Counted from the stretch's first letter, positions 26,170 through 36,240 are shown. The stretch is DNA of 64,000 nt from Pseudomonas sp. PDM15 (GCF_014851565.1 NZ_JACVAA010000001.1:310001-374000), one strand, 5' to 3'. Numbers and translations: made by a program. The notes: generated by a model not told the origin, from the letters alone.

Positions 26170-26907
26170 ATGACCAGTTTCTCCCCTGACGATCTCAGCC
26201 CCACGGCCTCGCCCGCGGCGTTGCGTGCGCTGATCGAGAGCCGTCGTTCGGTGCGCCGTTTCACCGCCGAAGCGGTGCCGGACGAGGTGATCCGCGACTG
26301 CCTGGAACTGGCTGTGCTCGCACCCAACTCCTGCAACCTGCAGCCGTGGAGCTTCCAGGTGGTCCGTGACCCGGCGCTGCTGGCGCGGTTGCACCCGGTG
26401 TGCATGAGCCAGAACGCCGCCAAGGCGCCGTTGATCATCGCCTTGCTGGCCCGCCCGGATACCTGGAAACAGGCCTGCGCCAACGTGGTCGAGTACTGGC
26501 CGGAGCTCGAGGTGCCCCAGCGCATTCGCAGCTTCTACGCCAAGACTGCGCCGTTCCAGTACAACCAGGGTCCGCTGGGCCTGCTTGGCCTGTTCAAGCG
26601 CCAGCTGGTGCGCCTGGCGGCGCTGCGCAAGCCGCTGATGCGCAAGCCCAACAGCCACGCCGACATGCGCATCTGGGCGGTGAAGTCGACCGCGCTGGCG
26701 GCGGAAAACCTGATGCTGGCCTTCCAGAGCCACGGCTACGCCAGCTGCCCGATGGAAGGCTTCGACGAGGTGCGCCTACGCAAGGTGCTGGATATCCCGC
26801 GCCAGGCCATCCCGATCATGCTGCTGGCGGTGGGGCGGCAGGGAGAGAAAGGCGTGTACAACCCGCGCCTGCGCTTTCCCCTGGAGCAGCACGTCACCTG
26901 GCTCTAA
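26170..26907 (+). CDS. Nitroreductase-family flavoprotein
   Basis: A 245-residue member of the FMN-dependent nitroreductase family. It shows the N-terminal FMN-binding arginines in ESRRSVRRFTAEAVPDE and the PNSCNLQPWSFQVV motif. SCPMEGFDEVRLRKVLDIP and IMLLAVGRQGEKGVYNPRLR near the C-terminus are typical of the fold. Such enzymes reduce nitroaromatics, quinones or act as dehydrogenases; the substrate is unknown. GAGGAGG lies before the ATG. It is convergent with the methyltransferase gene, 3 bp apart. Confidence 0.9.
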   Translation: MTSFSPDDLSPTASPAALRALIESRRSVRRFTAEAVPDEVIRDCLELAVLAPNSCNLQPWSFQVVRDPALLARLHPVCMSQNAAKAPLIIALLARPDTWKQACANVVEYWPELEVPQRIRSFYAKTAPFQYNQGPLGLLGLFKRQLVRLAALRKPLMRKPNSHADMRIWAVKSTALAAENLMLAFQSHGYASCPMEGFDEVRLRKVLDIPRQAIPIMLLAVGRQGEKGVYNPRLRFPLEQHVTWL

Positions 26908-26910
26908 GGC

Positions 26911-27606
26911 TCAGGCGCGCCACGATAGCCACGCGTGGATCAGCCCGGCCTGGAAGAACGGCACTGGCAAGGCGAAGCCGCCGGCGGCGATGATCGCGGC
27001 GGTGCGCTGCGGCGACAGCACCCCGACATCCCTGGCGTAGGTCTGACGCATGCGCGCCATGGCTTCTGGCGAGACCTCGGCGGCCACCATCATGTTCATC
27101 CAGGCGGTCAGCAGCACCTCGTATTCGGCCGAGTTCACATCGGCGGCCAGGTCGGAGCTGGCCAGCAGGCCGCCCGGCCTGAGGCGCTCGGCGATCTCGG
27201 CGAAGAAGGCGGAGCGCGCCTGCGGCTTGAGAATGAACTGGGAGACCAGGAAGCAGGTGGCCGCGTCATGCGCCTCGGACTCCGGTAGCGACTCCAGATA
27301 GCCTTGGTGGAAGTTGCAACGGGAGACGAAGCCTTCCTGCTCCGCCCGTTGCCGGCAGACCGCGAGCATCGCCGCCGAAGGCTCCACCGCTGTGAAACGC
27401 CAGTTCGGATTCTGCGAGGCCAGATGGGCCATCTCCGTGCCGGTTCCTACCCCGACACAGAGGATGCGTGCATCGGCCGGCAACCCGGCGAACAGCGAGT
27501 CGAGCAGCAGATGCAGGCAGTGGCGGATCGGCGCCGTCTTCGCCCACTGGCTGTCGTAGCTGGCGGCCTGCTGCTGGAAGATTTCCGTGACCTCGTCGCG
27601 ATGCAT
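26911..27606 (-). CDS. Class I SAM-dependent methyltransferase
   Basis: A 231-residue cytosolic protein with a Rossmann-type SAM site: motif I ARILCVGVGTGTEMAHLA (about 60-77), acidic FTAVEPSAAMLAVCR as motif II, and a CFLVSQFIL stretch as motif IV. The acceptor is unknown. GAGGA precedes the ATG at 27604-27606. The gene diverges from the TetR regulator at 27758, so it could share that regulator's control region. Confidence 0.85.
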   Translation of the reverse strand: MHRDEVTEIFQQQAASYDSQWAKTAPIRHCLHLLLDSLFAGLPADARILCVGVGTGTEMAHLASQNPNWRFTAVEPSAAMLAVCRQRAEQEGFVSRCNFHQGYLESLPESEAHDAATCFLVSQFILKPQARSAFFAEIAERLRPGGLLASSDLAADVNSAEYEVLLTAWMNMMVAAEVSPEAMARMRQTYARDVGVLSPQRTAAIIAAGGFALPVPFFQAGLIHAWLSWRA

Positions 27607-27729
27607 GCGCTGTTCCTCAAGTGGTTCGGGTTCTGTATCAGCCTACCTTGCGTGTCAAGAGGGGCGGCCGGCGAGGGCGCGGGCCAGCTTCTTGGTCACA
27701 ATCACCGAAATCAATAGTGCTGGGCGGAG

Positions 27730-27744
27730 CGAGACGACCGGTCA
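27730..27744. promoter_or_regulatory. Candidate TetR operator, copy 1
   Basis: CGAGACGACCGGTCA, 13 bp before the TetR start codon. The same 15 bases occur at 28371-28385 before the ene-reductase. It holds the 8-bp palindrome GACCGGTC, the sort of core reported for NemR-like repressors. Autoregulation is inferred. Confidence 0.6.
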
Positions 27745-27757
27745 TATTCTCGCCGCC

Positions 27758-28351
27758 ATGAACAATACAGTCCGACTCGACAAGCGTGACCTGATCCTGG
27801 CCAAGGGCTCGGAGGTGATGACGCGCCGTGGCTACCACGGTACCGGTGTGATGGAGATCGTCCAGGCCGCCGGCATCCCCAAGGGCAGCTTCTATCACTA
27901 CTTCGCCAGCAAGGAAGACTTCGCCCTGCAGGCGCTGGAGTTCGTCTACGGACCACGCCTGGCGCGCTACACCGAGGCGCTGAGCAACCCGGCGCTGAGC
28001 CCGCGGGCACGCATCGTCGGCTATTACACCGAGCTGCTGGCGCATTTCAGCCGCCAGGAGCAACCCGAATACCATTGCTTCATCGGCAGCCTGAGCTTCG
28101 AGATGAGCGAAGTGCTGCCGGCCATCGGCGCCGAGGTCGAGCGCATCCAGCAGGCCTCGGTGGAGATCCTGCAGGGCTGCCTGGAGCAGGCACGCGCCGC
28201 CGGCGAGCTGGCGGCCGATGAGGATTGCGACAACCTGGCGACCTTTATCGCCAACGCCTGGCAGGGCGTGCTGGCCCGCCTCAAGGTCGGCCGCAGCCTG
28301 CAACCGCTGGAAGCCTTCATTCACCGTCTGGAGCTGCTGCTGCGGCCCTGA
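27758..28351 (+). CDS. TetR-family repressor, NemR-like
   Basis: A 197-residue regulator. The N-terminal helix-turn-helix is in GVMEIVQAAGIPKGSFYHYFASKEDF (about residues 30-56), and the C-terminal ligand domain carries a conserved Cys in EYHCFIGSLSFEM near residue 108, where NemR-type repressors sense electrophiles or reactive chlorine. The ATG at 27758 gives the standard length; the frame is open upstream but without an RBS. The ene-reductase gene begins 59 bp after the stop and carries an identical 15-base site, so this protein most likely represses both. Confidence 0.88.
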   Translation: MNNTVRLDKRDLILAKGSEVMTRRGYHGTGVMEIVQAAGIPKGSFYHYFASKEDFALQALEFVYGPRLARYTEALSNPALSPRARIVGYYTELLAHFSRQEQPEYHCFIGSLSFEMSEVLPAIGAEVERIQQASVEILQGCLEQARAAGELAADEDCDNLATFIANAWQGVLARLKVGRSLQPLEAFIHRLELLLRP

Positions 28352-28370
28352 CCGTTTTTTTGCCCATTGA

Positions 28371-28385
28371 CGAGACGACCGGTCA
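28371..28385. promoter_or_regulatory. Candidate TetR operator, copy 2
   Basis: CGAGACGACCGGTCA, identical to 27730-27744, ends 25 bp before the ene-reductase start. TTGACG overlapping its left side could be a -35 element, which would suit repression. Confidence 0.6.
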
Positions 28386-28410
28386 GCTGGCCGGCCCCAA
28401 GGAGTACCCC

Positions 28411-29514
28411 ATGACCGTTAAAGCCCTGTTCGAGCCCTTCCGCCTGGGAAACCTGGAACTCCCGACCCGCGTGGTGATGGCACCGATGACCCGTTCTTTC
28501 TCGCCGGGTGGCGTGCCCAATGCCAAGGTGGTCGAGTACTACCGTCGTCGCGCCGCTGGCGGCGTCGGCCTGATCGTCACCGAGGGCACCACCGTCGGCC
28601 ACAAGGCCTCCAACGGCTACCCGCACGTGCCGCGCTTCTACGGTGAAGACGCCCTGGCCGGCTGGAAGCAGGTGGTGGATGCCGTGCACGCCGAAGGCGG
28701 CAAGATCGTTCCGCAGCTGTGGCACGTGGGTAACGTGCGCAAGGCCGGCACCGAGCCGGACGCCAGCGTGCCGGGCTTTGGCCCGAGCGAGAAGGTCAAG
28801 GAAGGCAATGTCGTGGTCCACGGCATGACCAAGCAGGACATCGCCGAGGTGATCGCCGCCTTCGCCCAGGCCGCCCTGGATGCCAAGACCATCGGCATGG
28901 ACGGCGTGGAGATCCACGGCGCCCACGGTTATCTGATCGACCAGTTCTTCTGGGAAGGCAGCAACAAGCGCACCGACGAATACGGTGGCGACCTGGCCCA
29001 GCGTTCGCGCTTTGCCATCGAGCTGATCCAGGCTGTGCGCGCCGCCGTCGGCCCGGACTTCCCGATCATCTTCCGCTTCTCCCAGTGGAAGCAGCAGGAC
29101 TACACCGCACGCCTGGTGCAGAGCGCCGAGGAGCTGGGTGCTTTCCTCAAGCCGCTGAGCGACGCCGGTGTGGACATCTTCCACTGCTCGACCCGCCGCT
29201 TCTGGGAGCCGGAGTTCGAAGGCTCCGACCTCAACCTGGCCGGCTGGACCCGCCAGCTCACCGGCAAGCCGACCATCACCGTGGGCAGCGTCGGCCTGGA
29301 CGGCGAGTTCCTGCAGTTCATGGTCAACACCGACAAGGTGGCCGAGCCGGCCAGCCTGGAAAACCTGCTGGAGCGTCTGAACAAGCAGGAGTTCGACCTG
29401 GTAGCCGTAGGCCGTGCCCTGCTGGTCGACCCGGACTGGGCCGTGAAGGTACGCGACAACCGCGAACAGGACATCCTGCCGTTCAGCCGCGATGCGCTGA
29501 AACAGCTGGTCTGA
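28411..29514 (+). CDS. Old yellow enzyme-type ene-reductase (NADH:flavin oxidoreductase)
   Basis: A 367-residue FMN-dependent TIM-barrel enzyme. FRLGNLELPTRVVMAPMTRS opens the barrel; VPQLWHVGN and VEIHGAHGYLIDQFFW give substrate-binding His residues and the SNKRTDEYGGDLAQRSRF segment is the family hallmark. FDLVAVGRALLVDPDW binds the FMN phosphate. Members reduce activated alkenes, quinones and nitro compounds with NAD(P)H, usually for detoxification of electrophiles. AAGGAG precedes the ATG at 28411. It is preceded by a TetR gene and a matching operator, so it should be induced by its substrates. It is a different branch from the XenB-like enzyme at 62096. Confidence 0.93.
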   Translation: MTVKALFEPFRLGNLELPTRVVMAPMTRSFSPGGVPNAKVVEYYRRRAAGGVGLIVTEGTTVGHKASNGYPHVPRFYGEDALAGWKQVVDAVHAEGGKIVPQLWHVGNVRKAGTEPDASVPGFGPSEKVKEGNVVVHGMTKQDIAEVIAAFAQAALDAKTIGMDGVEIHGAHGYLIDQFFWEGSNKRTDEYGGDLAQRSRFAIELIQAVRAAVGPDFPIIFRFSQWKQQDYTARLVQSAEELGAFLKPLSDAGVDIFHCSTRRFWEPEFEGSDLNLAGWTRQLTGKPTITVGSVGLDGEFLQFMVNTDKVAEPASLENLLERLNKQEFDLVAVGRALLVDPDWAVKVRDNREQDILPFSRDALKQLV

Positions 29515-29555
29515 TCACCCGCTTTACCCCCGGTCCGCCTTGGCGGACCGCTTCC

Positions 29556-29580
29556 AGCCCCGGTACACCGGGGCTTTTTT
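29556..29580 (+). terminator. Rho-independent terminator after the ene-reductase gene
   Basis: AGCCCCGG-TACA-CCGGGGCT followed by a T-run. A second GC hairpin, CGGTCCGCC / GGCGGACCG, lies just before it (29531-29550). Confidence 0.9.
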
Positions 29581-30721
29581 ATGCCTGCCTGGCCTGCAGC
29601 AGGTGTTCCTCGAACTGCTCGACGATGGCCGGCCAGCCCTGCTTGCCGGCGTGCTGGCGAGCGTTCAGGCGTACCCGGCGGAACATCTCGCCGTCCTCCA
29701 GCAGCCAGCGTGCAGTCTCGATGAAAGCCTGCTCGTCGCCCGGCGTGGCGAGGGCGCCGTTGTGCCCGTGGCGGATGTGCTGGGCGGCTGCCGCCTGGTC
29801 GAAAGCCACTACTGCCAGGCCCGAGGCCAGGGCTTCCAGCACCACGTTGCCAAAGGTCTCGGACAGGCTGGGGAAGAGGAACAGGTCGCCACTGGCATAG
29901 TGTTCGGCCAGCGCATCGCCACGCTGTACACCGCAGAACAGTGCATCCGGCAGCTGCTCCTGCAGTTGTGCACGCAGTGGGCCGTCGCCCACCAGCACCA
30001 GGCGCAGGCGCCGTTGCGGCAGGCTGCGCTGCAATGCGCGGAAGGCGCGGACCAGCAGCTGCAGGTTCTTCTCCGCGGCCAGGCGGCCAACGTGAACTAC
30101 CGCGATCTCGTCCTCGCCCATGCCCCAGGTGGCGCGCAGCTCGCTCGAGCGGCGCGCCGGATGGAACAGCTGGCCGTCGACGCCGCGTGCCAACAGCTCC
30201 AGACGCTCGAAACCACGGCGCTGCAATTCCAGGCGCTGGCTGGGGCTGGGCACCAGAGTCACGCGCGAGCGATTGTGGAACCAGCGCAGGTAGCCGGTCA
30301 GCAAGCGGGTCAGCAGGCTGAAGCCGTAGAGGTCGCTGTACTGCTGGAAATTAGTGTGGAAGCCGCTGACCACCGGAATGCCCAGGCGCCGCGCGGCGCG
30401 TAAAGCGGACAATCCCAACGGACCTTCGGTGGCGATATACAGCACATCTGGACGGTTGCGCTTCCAGCGTCGCAGCAGCTTGTGCAACGAGGAGTGACCC
30501 CACTGCAGCCCGGCATAACCGGGCAACGGCCAGCCGCGGGTCAGCAGCAGTTCCTCGTCGCTACGGTTCGGCTCGTCGGCCTGGCGCGGGCGCACCAGCT
30601 GCAGCCGATGGCCGCGCTCGCGCAGGCCCTGGCACAAACGGCCGAGGGTGTTGGCCACGCCGTTGACTTCGGGCGGGAAGGTCTCGCTGACCAGGGCGAT
30701 ATGCAGGCTTGTGACATTCAT
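29579..30721 (-). CDS. GT4-family glycosyltransferase (mannosyltransferase-like)
   Basis: A 380-residue GT-B fold enzyme. The acceptor-side N-terminus is IALVSETFPPEVNGVANTLGRL, and the nucleotide-sugar domain has VVHVGRLAAEKNLQLLVRAF and the E-x7-E type motif SLSETFGNVVLEALASG. It resembles the GDP-mannose-dependent alpha-mannosyltransferase/MgtA group that acts on lipid or phospholipid acceptors at the inner membrane; donor and acceptor are inference. The open frame extends 8 codons upstream, but MNVTSLHIALVS is the natural N-terminus. Its stop overlaps the T-run of the opposite terminator. Confidence 0.88.
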   Translation of the reverse strand: MNVTSLHIALVSETFPPEVNGVANTLGRLCQGLRERGHRLQLVRPRQADEPNRSDEELLLTRGWPLPGYAGLQWGHSSLHKLLRRWKRNRPDVLYIATEGPLGLSALRAARRLGIPVVSGFHTNFQQYSDLYGFSLLTRLLTGYLRWFHNRSRVTLVPSPSQRLELQRRGFERLELLARGVDGQLFHPARRSSELRATWGMGEDEIAVVHVGRLAAEKNLQLLVRAFRALQRSLPQRRLRLVLVGDGPLRAQLQEQLPDALFCGVQRGDALAEHYASGDLFLFPSLSETFGNVVLEALASGLAVVAFDQAAAAQHIRHGHNGALATPGDEQAFIETARWLLEDGEMFRRVRLNARQHAGKQGWPAIVEQFEEHLLQARQA

Positions 30722-30829
30722 GGCACCAGTCTGGTGGGGCCGCATGTAGCGCCAGTGACACTGCGATGACGGCTGCGTGACGGCGCCCGGTAACTATGCT
30801 GCAGGTGGACAAGGAGCGAGCAACTGCCT

Positions 30830-31006
30830 GTGCGCCGCGCGCTGCGGGTGCTTCTAGAGGAAGAGGGGAATTGGCTGATCGGTGAGTGCACCTACCTGCA
30901 GGCAGTCAAGGGCATGTGCGTTTCCCCGGAAGCGGCTTTACCGCTGATCCGCACCGTGCAGGTCGAGGAACTGGGCGACAAGAACGGCAAGGAGCTGCGC
31001 CTCTAG
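30830..31006 (+). CDS. Small hypothetical protein, 58 residues
   Basis: A GTG at 30830 opens a 58-codon frame ending in TAG at 31004-31006. The product begins RRALRVLLEEEGNWLIGE, has two Cys (GECTYL and GMCVSP) and ends in a charged ELGDKNGKELRL. Codon use is the normal GC-rich genome pattern, with few rare codons, and the sequence has a soluble alpha/beta look. AAGGAG at 30811-30816 is 13 bp from the GTG, a little far, so a CTG at 30824 or other start is possible. I do not recognise the family. It sits alone between the glycosyltransferase promoter region and the convergent SDR gene. Confidence 0.55.
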   Translation: MRRALRVLLEEEGNWLIGECTYLQAVKGMCVSPEAALPLIRTVQVEELGDKNGKELRL

Positions 31007-31157
31007 CAGTCCTTCGTTAGCGTCACCTTCCGGCCATAAGCGGCCAATCATCGCATCACCGATAGCTAACCAAGTCTTACCTCTCCTTTTGCTACGGGAG
31101 TGCATGAATACCCCGGATCCCCATAAGCAGGTACTGCCCTACGTCCATTGATGGGGG

Positions 31158-31961
31158 TTAGCCGATGCCGAAGGTCTTGCGCAAACCCGCATCGACCGGG
31201 CCCATCGGCATGAAGCGGCGCAGCTTTCTCAGCAAAGTGGCTTCGCCCTTGGGCGTACGCCGCATTTTCCAGGCCCCCAGAGCGGCCTCGACAATGGTCG
31301 CGGCGACCCCATCGGGCAGAGGCGCCTTCTGCACGTTCTTCTGAATGGCCTGGGAAACGATGCTGCGCTCGCTGGCGTAGGCCGCAATCCTGGCGGTCGT
31401 CTCGGGCGCATTGATGTCCAGGTTGGTCCTGGTGAAGGACGGTTCGACCAGCGTGACGCGGATGCCGAACCTGCGCACCTCGTGATCCAGTGTCTCGGAT
31501 AGCCCCTCCACGGCATGCTTGGAGGCCGAATAGAGCCCCATATAGGGCGCGGGGAGAAAGCCCAGCACTGAGCTGACGTTGACGATGCGCCCGGCGCCCT
31601 GCTCGCGCATATGCGGCAGTACCGCCTGGGTGGTGCGCAGGATGCCCAGGACGTTGGTGTCGAACAGCGCCTGGGCCTCGGCGATCGAGGTTTCCTCCGT
31701 CGCGCCGAGCAGGGTCACTCCCGCGCTGTTGACCAGCACATCGATGCGTTCGGCCCGGGCGATGATCGCCTGGATTCCCTGCCTGACCGAGGCGTCGTCA
31801 CGGACATCCATCTCGACCAGCTCGACACCGGGTATCGGCTGCGTCGTTGCCGGGTTGCGCACGGTGCCGAATACCCGGCAACCGCGTTTGGCAAATTGCT
31901 CTGCGGCGGCGCGACCTATGCCCGACGACACGCCGGTCACGACAACGCTGGAGTTCGACAT
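31158..31961 (-). CDS. Short-chain dehydrogenase/reductase
   Basis: A 267-residue classical SDR: cofactor motif [16 protein letters not shown] (TGxxxGxG), [13 protein letters not shown], Ser in NVSSVLGFL and catalytic [10 protein letters not shown] (YxxxK). It has an oxidoreductase role with NAD(P)H; substrate unknown. AGAGGA precedes MSNSSVVV at 31961, so the 12 extra upstream codons are left out. It is the last gene of the TetR-adaptor-pump run, 32 bp after the pump stop, so probably co-transcribed; it may modify a pump substrate. Confidence 0.9.
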   Translation of the reverse strand: MSNSSVVVTGVSSGIGRAAAEQFAKRGCRVFGTVRNPATTQPIPGVELVEMDVRDDASVRQGIQAIIARAERIDVLVNSAGVTLLGATEETSIAEAQALFDTNVLGILRTTQAVLPHMREQGAGRIVNVSSVLGFLPAPYMGLYSASKHAVEGLSETLDHEVRRFGIRVTLVEPSFTRTNLDINAPETTARIAAYASERSIVSQAIQKNVQKAPLPDGVAATIVEAALGAWKMRRTPKGEATLLRKLRRFMPMGPVDAGLRKTFGIG

Positions 31962-31993
31962 GGCAATTCCTCTCGATGAATGGGATGGGGGTT

Positions 31994-34900
31994 TCATGCA
32001 GGCTGCGCCTCCATGAGTGGCTCATGACTGACGGGGCGGATGCCGAACCAGATGGCATACATGGCCGGCAGGAACACCAGGGTTAGGACGGTGCCGGCGA
32101 AGGTGCCGCCGATCAGGGTGTAGGCGAGCGTGCCCCAGAACACGGAATGAGTGAGCGGGATGAACGCCAGGATCGCCGCCAGCGCGGTGAGGATCACCGG
32201 CCGGGCGCGCTGCACGGTGGCCTCGACCACCGCGCGGAACGGATCGAGGCCGGCCTGTTCGTTGTGGCGGATCTGCCCGATCAGGATCAGCGTGTTGCGC
32301 ATCAGGATGCCCGACAGCGCGATTAAGCCGACCAGCGCGTTGATGCCGAACGGCTGCTGGAACAGGATCAGCGTGGGCACCACGCCGATCAGCCCCAGCG
32401 GGCTGGTCAGGAATACCATGACCATGGCGGAGATCGAACGCACCTGCAGGATGATGATGATCAGGGTGGCGGCCAGCATGATCGGGAACAGCGGCAGCAT
32501 GGCCTTGCTCGCCTTGCCCGACTCCTCGATGGAGCCCGCCTGCGCGATGCGATAGCCGCTCGGCAGCTTCGCCATGATGGGTTGCAGCTGCTGGCTGATG
32601 GCCGTCGACACGTCCGGCGGCTGCAGGCCCTCGGCGATGTCGCCGCGCACGGTGATGGTCGGCACGCGGTCGCGCCAGCGCATGATCGGTTCCTCCATGC
32701 GCACCTCCACCTCGCCGACCTGCGACAAGGGGATGCGTTGCCCGTCGGCGCCGGCCAGGGTGAAGTCCATGACCCGGGACGGATCGAAGCGGATGTCCCC
32801 GGCCGCGCGGGCCATCACCTGCACCGTGCGGATGTCCTCGCGCACGGCGGTGATGGGCACGCCGCTGAGCAGGAACTGCAGTTGCTGGGCGACGGCACTG
32901 GAAGTCAGCCCCACGGCCTGCAGGCGATCCTGCTGCAGGCTGAAGTGCAGCGTGGGCACGCGGGTACCCCAGTCCGTGTTGACCGTGCGCATCAGCGGGC
33001 TGGCGTCCATCACCTGCTGCACCTCGGCGGCGATCTCGCGCAGCCTGTCCGGGTTCGGCCCGCTGATCCGGTAGGCGACCGGGTATGGCGAGTAGGGGCC
33101 GAACACCAGCTGGGTGACCCGCACCTGCGCCTCGCTGGCCAGGCCCTCGGCGATCGCCTGGCGCAGCCGGTGCTTCAAGGCCTCGCGCTCGTCCTGGTTG
33201 TCGGTGCGCACGACTATCTTGGCGAACGAGGGATCGGGCAGTTCTGGCCCCATGGCCATGAAGAAACGCGGCGCGCCCTGGCCGATATAGGCGGTGACTA
33301 TCCTGGCCTCTTCCTGCTGGGCCAGCCAGGCCTCGACCTTCTCCGCGGCGGCGCTGGTCTGGGCGATGGAAGTGCCGTAGGGCATCTGCACCTCGACCAG
33401 CACCTCGGGGCGGTCGGAGATGGGGAAAAACTGCTTCTTGACCAGGCTCATGCCGAGTATCGCCGCGACGAAAAGGCCGACCACCGAGCCGGCGACCAGC
33501 CACTTGCGGGCGATGACGCGGCCCAGCAGCTGACGAAAACGGTTGTAGCGCGGGGTGTCGTAGATCGCGTCGTGGCCGCCTTCGACCTTCTTGAGGTCAG
33601 GTAGCAGCTTGACGCCGAAGTAGGGGGTGAACACCACCGCGACCAGCCAGGAGGCGATCAACGCGATGCCGACGATCCAGAACATGTTGCTGGTGTATTC
33701 GCCGGCGGTGGAACGGGCGAAGCCATTGGGCATGAAGCCAACGGCGGTGACCAGGGTGCCGGAGAGCATCGGCGCAGCGGTGTGGCTCCAGGCATAGGCG
33801 GAGGCCTGTACGCGGCTGTAGCCTTCCTCCATCTTCACCACCATCATCTCGATGGCGATGATGGCGTCGTCCACCAGCAGCCCCAGCGCCAGGATCAGCG
33901 AGCCCAGGGTGATGCGGTCGAAGTTCTTGCCGGTCGCCGCCATCACCACGAAAACCATCGCCAGCGTCAGCGGCACGGCCACCGCGACCACCACACCCAC
34001 CCGCCAGCCCATGCTGACAAAGCTCACCAGCATGACCACCAGCAGCGCGACGAAGAACTTGACCATGAACTCGTCGACCGAAGCGCTGATGTTGACGGCC
34101 TGATCGGTAACCTTGGTCAGGCTCATGCCCAGCGGCAGCTCGGCGTTGATCGCACCCACCTCGTCGCCCAGAGCCTTGCCCAGGTCGAGGCCGTTCCAGC
34201 CCTCGCGCATGACGATGCCCAGCAGCAGGGCCGGCTCGCCACCGTTGCGGATCAGGAAGGTCGCCGGGTCTTCGTAGCCGCGGGTTACCCTGGCGACATC
34301 CGACAGCTTCAGCGTGCGGCCCTGCGCCACCACCGGGGTGTCGCGGATCTTCTGCAACTCATCGAAGGCGCCGTCCAGGCGCAGGAATACCTGCGGCCCC
34401 CGGGTTTCCACGGAACCGGCCGGGGTCAGGGCGTTCTGCCCGTTGAGCGCGGCGAACACCTCCTGCGGGCCGATGCCCAGGGTGGCCAGGCGCTCGTGGG
34501 AGAACTCGACGAAGATGCGCTCGGCCTGCTCGCCGATGATGTTGACCTTCTTCACCCCCGGCACGTGCAGCAGCCGTTGGCGCAGCGTCTCGGCGTCGCG
34601 CACCAGCAGGCGCTGCGGCTCGCCCTTGGCCTTGAGCGCGAACAGGGCGAAGGTGACGTCGGAGTATTCGTCGTTGAGCAGCGGGCCGATCACGCCTGCA
34701 GGAAGCGTCTTCGCCTCGTCGCCGATCTTCTTGCGCGCCTGGTAGAACTGCTCCGGTACTTCAGCAGGCGGCGTGGTGTCGAGCAGGCTCAAGGTTGTGA
34801 AGGCCAGGCCGGGCCTGGTGTAGGTCTCGCTGCGGTCGTACCAGCGCAGTTCCTGCAGGCGCTTGTCGAGCTTCTCGGCTACCTGGTCCTGCATCTCCTG

Positions 34901-35083
34901 GGCCGTGGCCCCGGGCCAGGCGGTCACTATGGTCATCACCTTGACGGTGAAGGCCGGGTCTTCCGCCCGCCCCAGCTTGAAGAAGGCGATAAGCCCGGCC
35001 AGCGTGATCAGGCAGACCAGGAACAGGGTGATCGAGCGCTCGCGTACGGCGAGTGCCGACAGGTTGAAACGACCTTCGCTCAT
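31994..35083 (-). CDS. RND-family efflux pump, inner-membrane subunit
   Basis: A 1029-residue HAE-type RND transporter. It has the twelve-helix plan with TM1 at about 14-34, a large periplasmic loop, helix cluster about 335-520, a second loop and the last helices about 860-1010. The proton-relay pair is visible in [13 protein letters not shown] within TM4. The family exports drugs, solvents or detergents by proton antiport, using a periplasmic adaptor and an outer-membrane channel. The adaptor gene overlaps its start by 4 bp (ATGA); no channel gene is nearby, so a shared OprM/TolC-type channel is expected. Closest in feel to the MexK/TriC-like branch, but the substrate is unknown. Confidence 0.95.
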   Translation of the reverse strand: MSEGRFNLSALAVRERSITLFLVCLITLAGLIAFFKLGRAEDPAFTVKVMTIVTAWPGATAQEMQDQVAEKLDKRLQELRWYDRSETYTRPGLAFTTLSLLDTTPPAEVPEQFYQARKKIGDEAKTLPAGVIGPLLNDEYSDVTFALFALKAKGEPQRLLVRDAETLRQRLLHVPGVKKVNIIGEQAERIFVEFSHERLATLGIGPQEVFAALNGQNALTPAGSVETRGPQVFLRLDGAFDELQKIRDTPVVAQGRTLKLSDVARVTRGYEDPATFLIRNGGEPALLLGIVMREGWNGLDLGKALGDEVGAINAELPLGMSLTKVTDQAVNISASVDEFMVKFFVALLVVMLVSFVSMGWRVGVVVAVAVPLTLAMVFVVMAATGKNFDRITLGSLILALGLLVDDAIIAIEMMVVKMEEGYSRVQASAYAWSHTAAPMLSGTLVTAVGFMPNGFARSTAGEYTSNMFWIVGIALIASWLVAVVFTPYFGVKLLPDLKKVEGGHDAIYDTPRYNRFRQLLGRVIARKWLVAGSVVGLFVAAILGMSLVKKQFFPISDRPEVLVEVQMPYGTSIAQTSAAAEKVEAWLAQQEEARIVTAYIGQGAPRFFMAMGPELPDPSFAKIVVRTDNQDEREALKHRLRQAIAEGLASEAQVRVTQLVFGPYSPYPVAYRISGPNPDRLREIAAEVQQVMDASPLMRTVNTDWGTRVPTLHFSLQQDRLQAVGLTSSAVAQQLQFLLSGVPITAVREDIRTVQVMARAAGDIRFDPSRVMDFTLAGADGQRIPLSQVGEVEVRMEEPIMRWRDRVPTITVRGDIAEGLQPPDVSTAISQQLQPIMAKLPSGYRIAQAGSIEESGKASKAMLPLFPIMLAATLIIIILQVRSISAMVMVFLTSPLGLIGVVPTLILFQQPFGINALVGLIALSGILMRNTLILIGQIRHNEQAGLDPFRAVVEATVQRARPVILTALAAILAFIPLTHSVFWGTLAYTLIGGTFAGTVLTLVFLPAMYAIWFGIRPVSHEPLMEAQPA

Positions 35084-36195
35084 CGCCGGCCTTCCTCGAC
35101 TGCCGCGACGGCAGGCTGGTCGGCCACCCGCACTTGCTGACCTTCGCGCAGCAGGTGTGCGCCCAGCGCGACGACCGGCTCGCCTGGCTGGAGCGGGCCG
35201 GTGATGCGTGCGTGTTCGTCATCCAGGTGCTGCACCACGACCGGCAGCCAGGATACCTGCGCCGGTTCGCCCCGAATGATCCACACTCCCGGGCCCTTGC
35301 CAGCGTCGTACAGCGCACCGATTGGCACCTGCAGGTCGCCCGACCCATGCGCCTGGCCATTGGCGATCTGCAAGGTGATGGTGGTGCCCAGCGGCGCGTT
35401 GGCCAGTTCGCCATCCAGTACGTAGCGCGCCTCGAAGGTACGGGTCAGGCGGTCGGCGACGTCCGAGAGCTGGCGCAGGTGGGTCGCAACGCTGATGTCG
35501 TCCTTGCCGAAGAGCGTGGCCTGGGCGCTGGAGCCGACGGCGGGGCGCAGGGTTTCCGGCAGCTGCACAACGGCTTCCCGGGGGCCGGCATGCGCCAGCC
35601 GCACCACGGGCTGGCCGGCACCGACCACCTGGCCGGGTTCGGCCAGCGTTTCCATGACGATGCCGTCGGCATCGGCCAGCAGCTCGGCATAGCGCGTCGC
35701 ATTGCGCGCGACCTCGGCCTGGGCCTCGGCCGCACTGAGCTGCGCCCGGGCCGTATCCGCCGCCGCCTTGTACTGATCGTAGGCAGACGCCGATACCGCG
35801 CCGGTGCCGCGCAAGGCTCGGTAGCGCGCCTCGTCGTCGATGGCCTGCTGCGCCCGCGCTCGCGCGGCGGCGACCGCTTCGCGCTGCGCATGGGCGGCGA
35901 GCTTCAGGTCGACGGGGTCGAGGCGCAGCAGCACCTGGCCGCGCCTGACCGACTGGCCGGTATCCACCAGCCGCTCCAGGACCTTGCCGGATACACGAAA
36001 GCCCAGGTCGCTCTGGACCTTGGCCGCGACTATGCCAGTGAATGAACGTGGTGCGGGGGCCGCCGACCGGGTAATGGCGACCCGCACCAGCGGCGCCTCA
36101 GTGCGTGGATCGGATGGCGCTTGATCGCCGCAGGCGACCAGCGCAAACGGCACCATGCCGATGAGAGTGGACAGAAGGAGGCTGCGGCGAGACAT
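35080..36195 (-). CDS. RND efflux periplasmic adaptor lipoprotein
   Basis: A 371-residue membrane-fusion protein. The signal peptide ends at a lipobox, ALVAC with Cys near residue 22, so it is a lipoprotein on the inner membrane. KVQSDLGFRVSGKVLERLVDTGQSVRRGQVLLRLD is the first lipoyl half, a coiled hairpin occupies about 90-160, and ADGIVMETLAEPGQVVGAGQPVV is the second lipoyl half, followed by beta-barrel and membrane-proximal domains. It links the RND pump to an outer-membrane channel. Its stop overlaps the pump start, and the TetR gene lies upstream on the same strand. Confidence 0.93.
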   Translation of the reverse strand: MSRRSLLLSTLIGMVPFALVACGDQAPSDPRTEAPLVRVAITRSAAPAPRSFTGIVAAKVQSDLGFRVSGKVLERLVDTGQSVRRGQVLLRLDPVDLKLAAHAQREAVAAARARAQQAIDDEARYRALRGTGAVSASAYDQYKAAADTARAQLSAAEAQAEVARNATRYAELLADADGIVMETLAEPGQVVGAGQPVVRLAHAGPREAVVQLPETLRPAVGSSAQATLFGKDDISVATHLRQLSDVADRLTRTFEARYVLDGELANAPLGTTITLQIANGQAHGSGDLQVPIGALYDAGKGPGVWIIRGEPAQVSWLPVVVQHLDDEHARITGPLQPGEPVVALGAHLLREGQQVRVADQPAVAAVEEGRR

Positions 36196-36240
36196 GAGGA
36201 ACCCATCGCGAAGTCATAGGGAGCCTCATTTTGTATCCAG

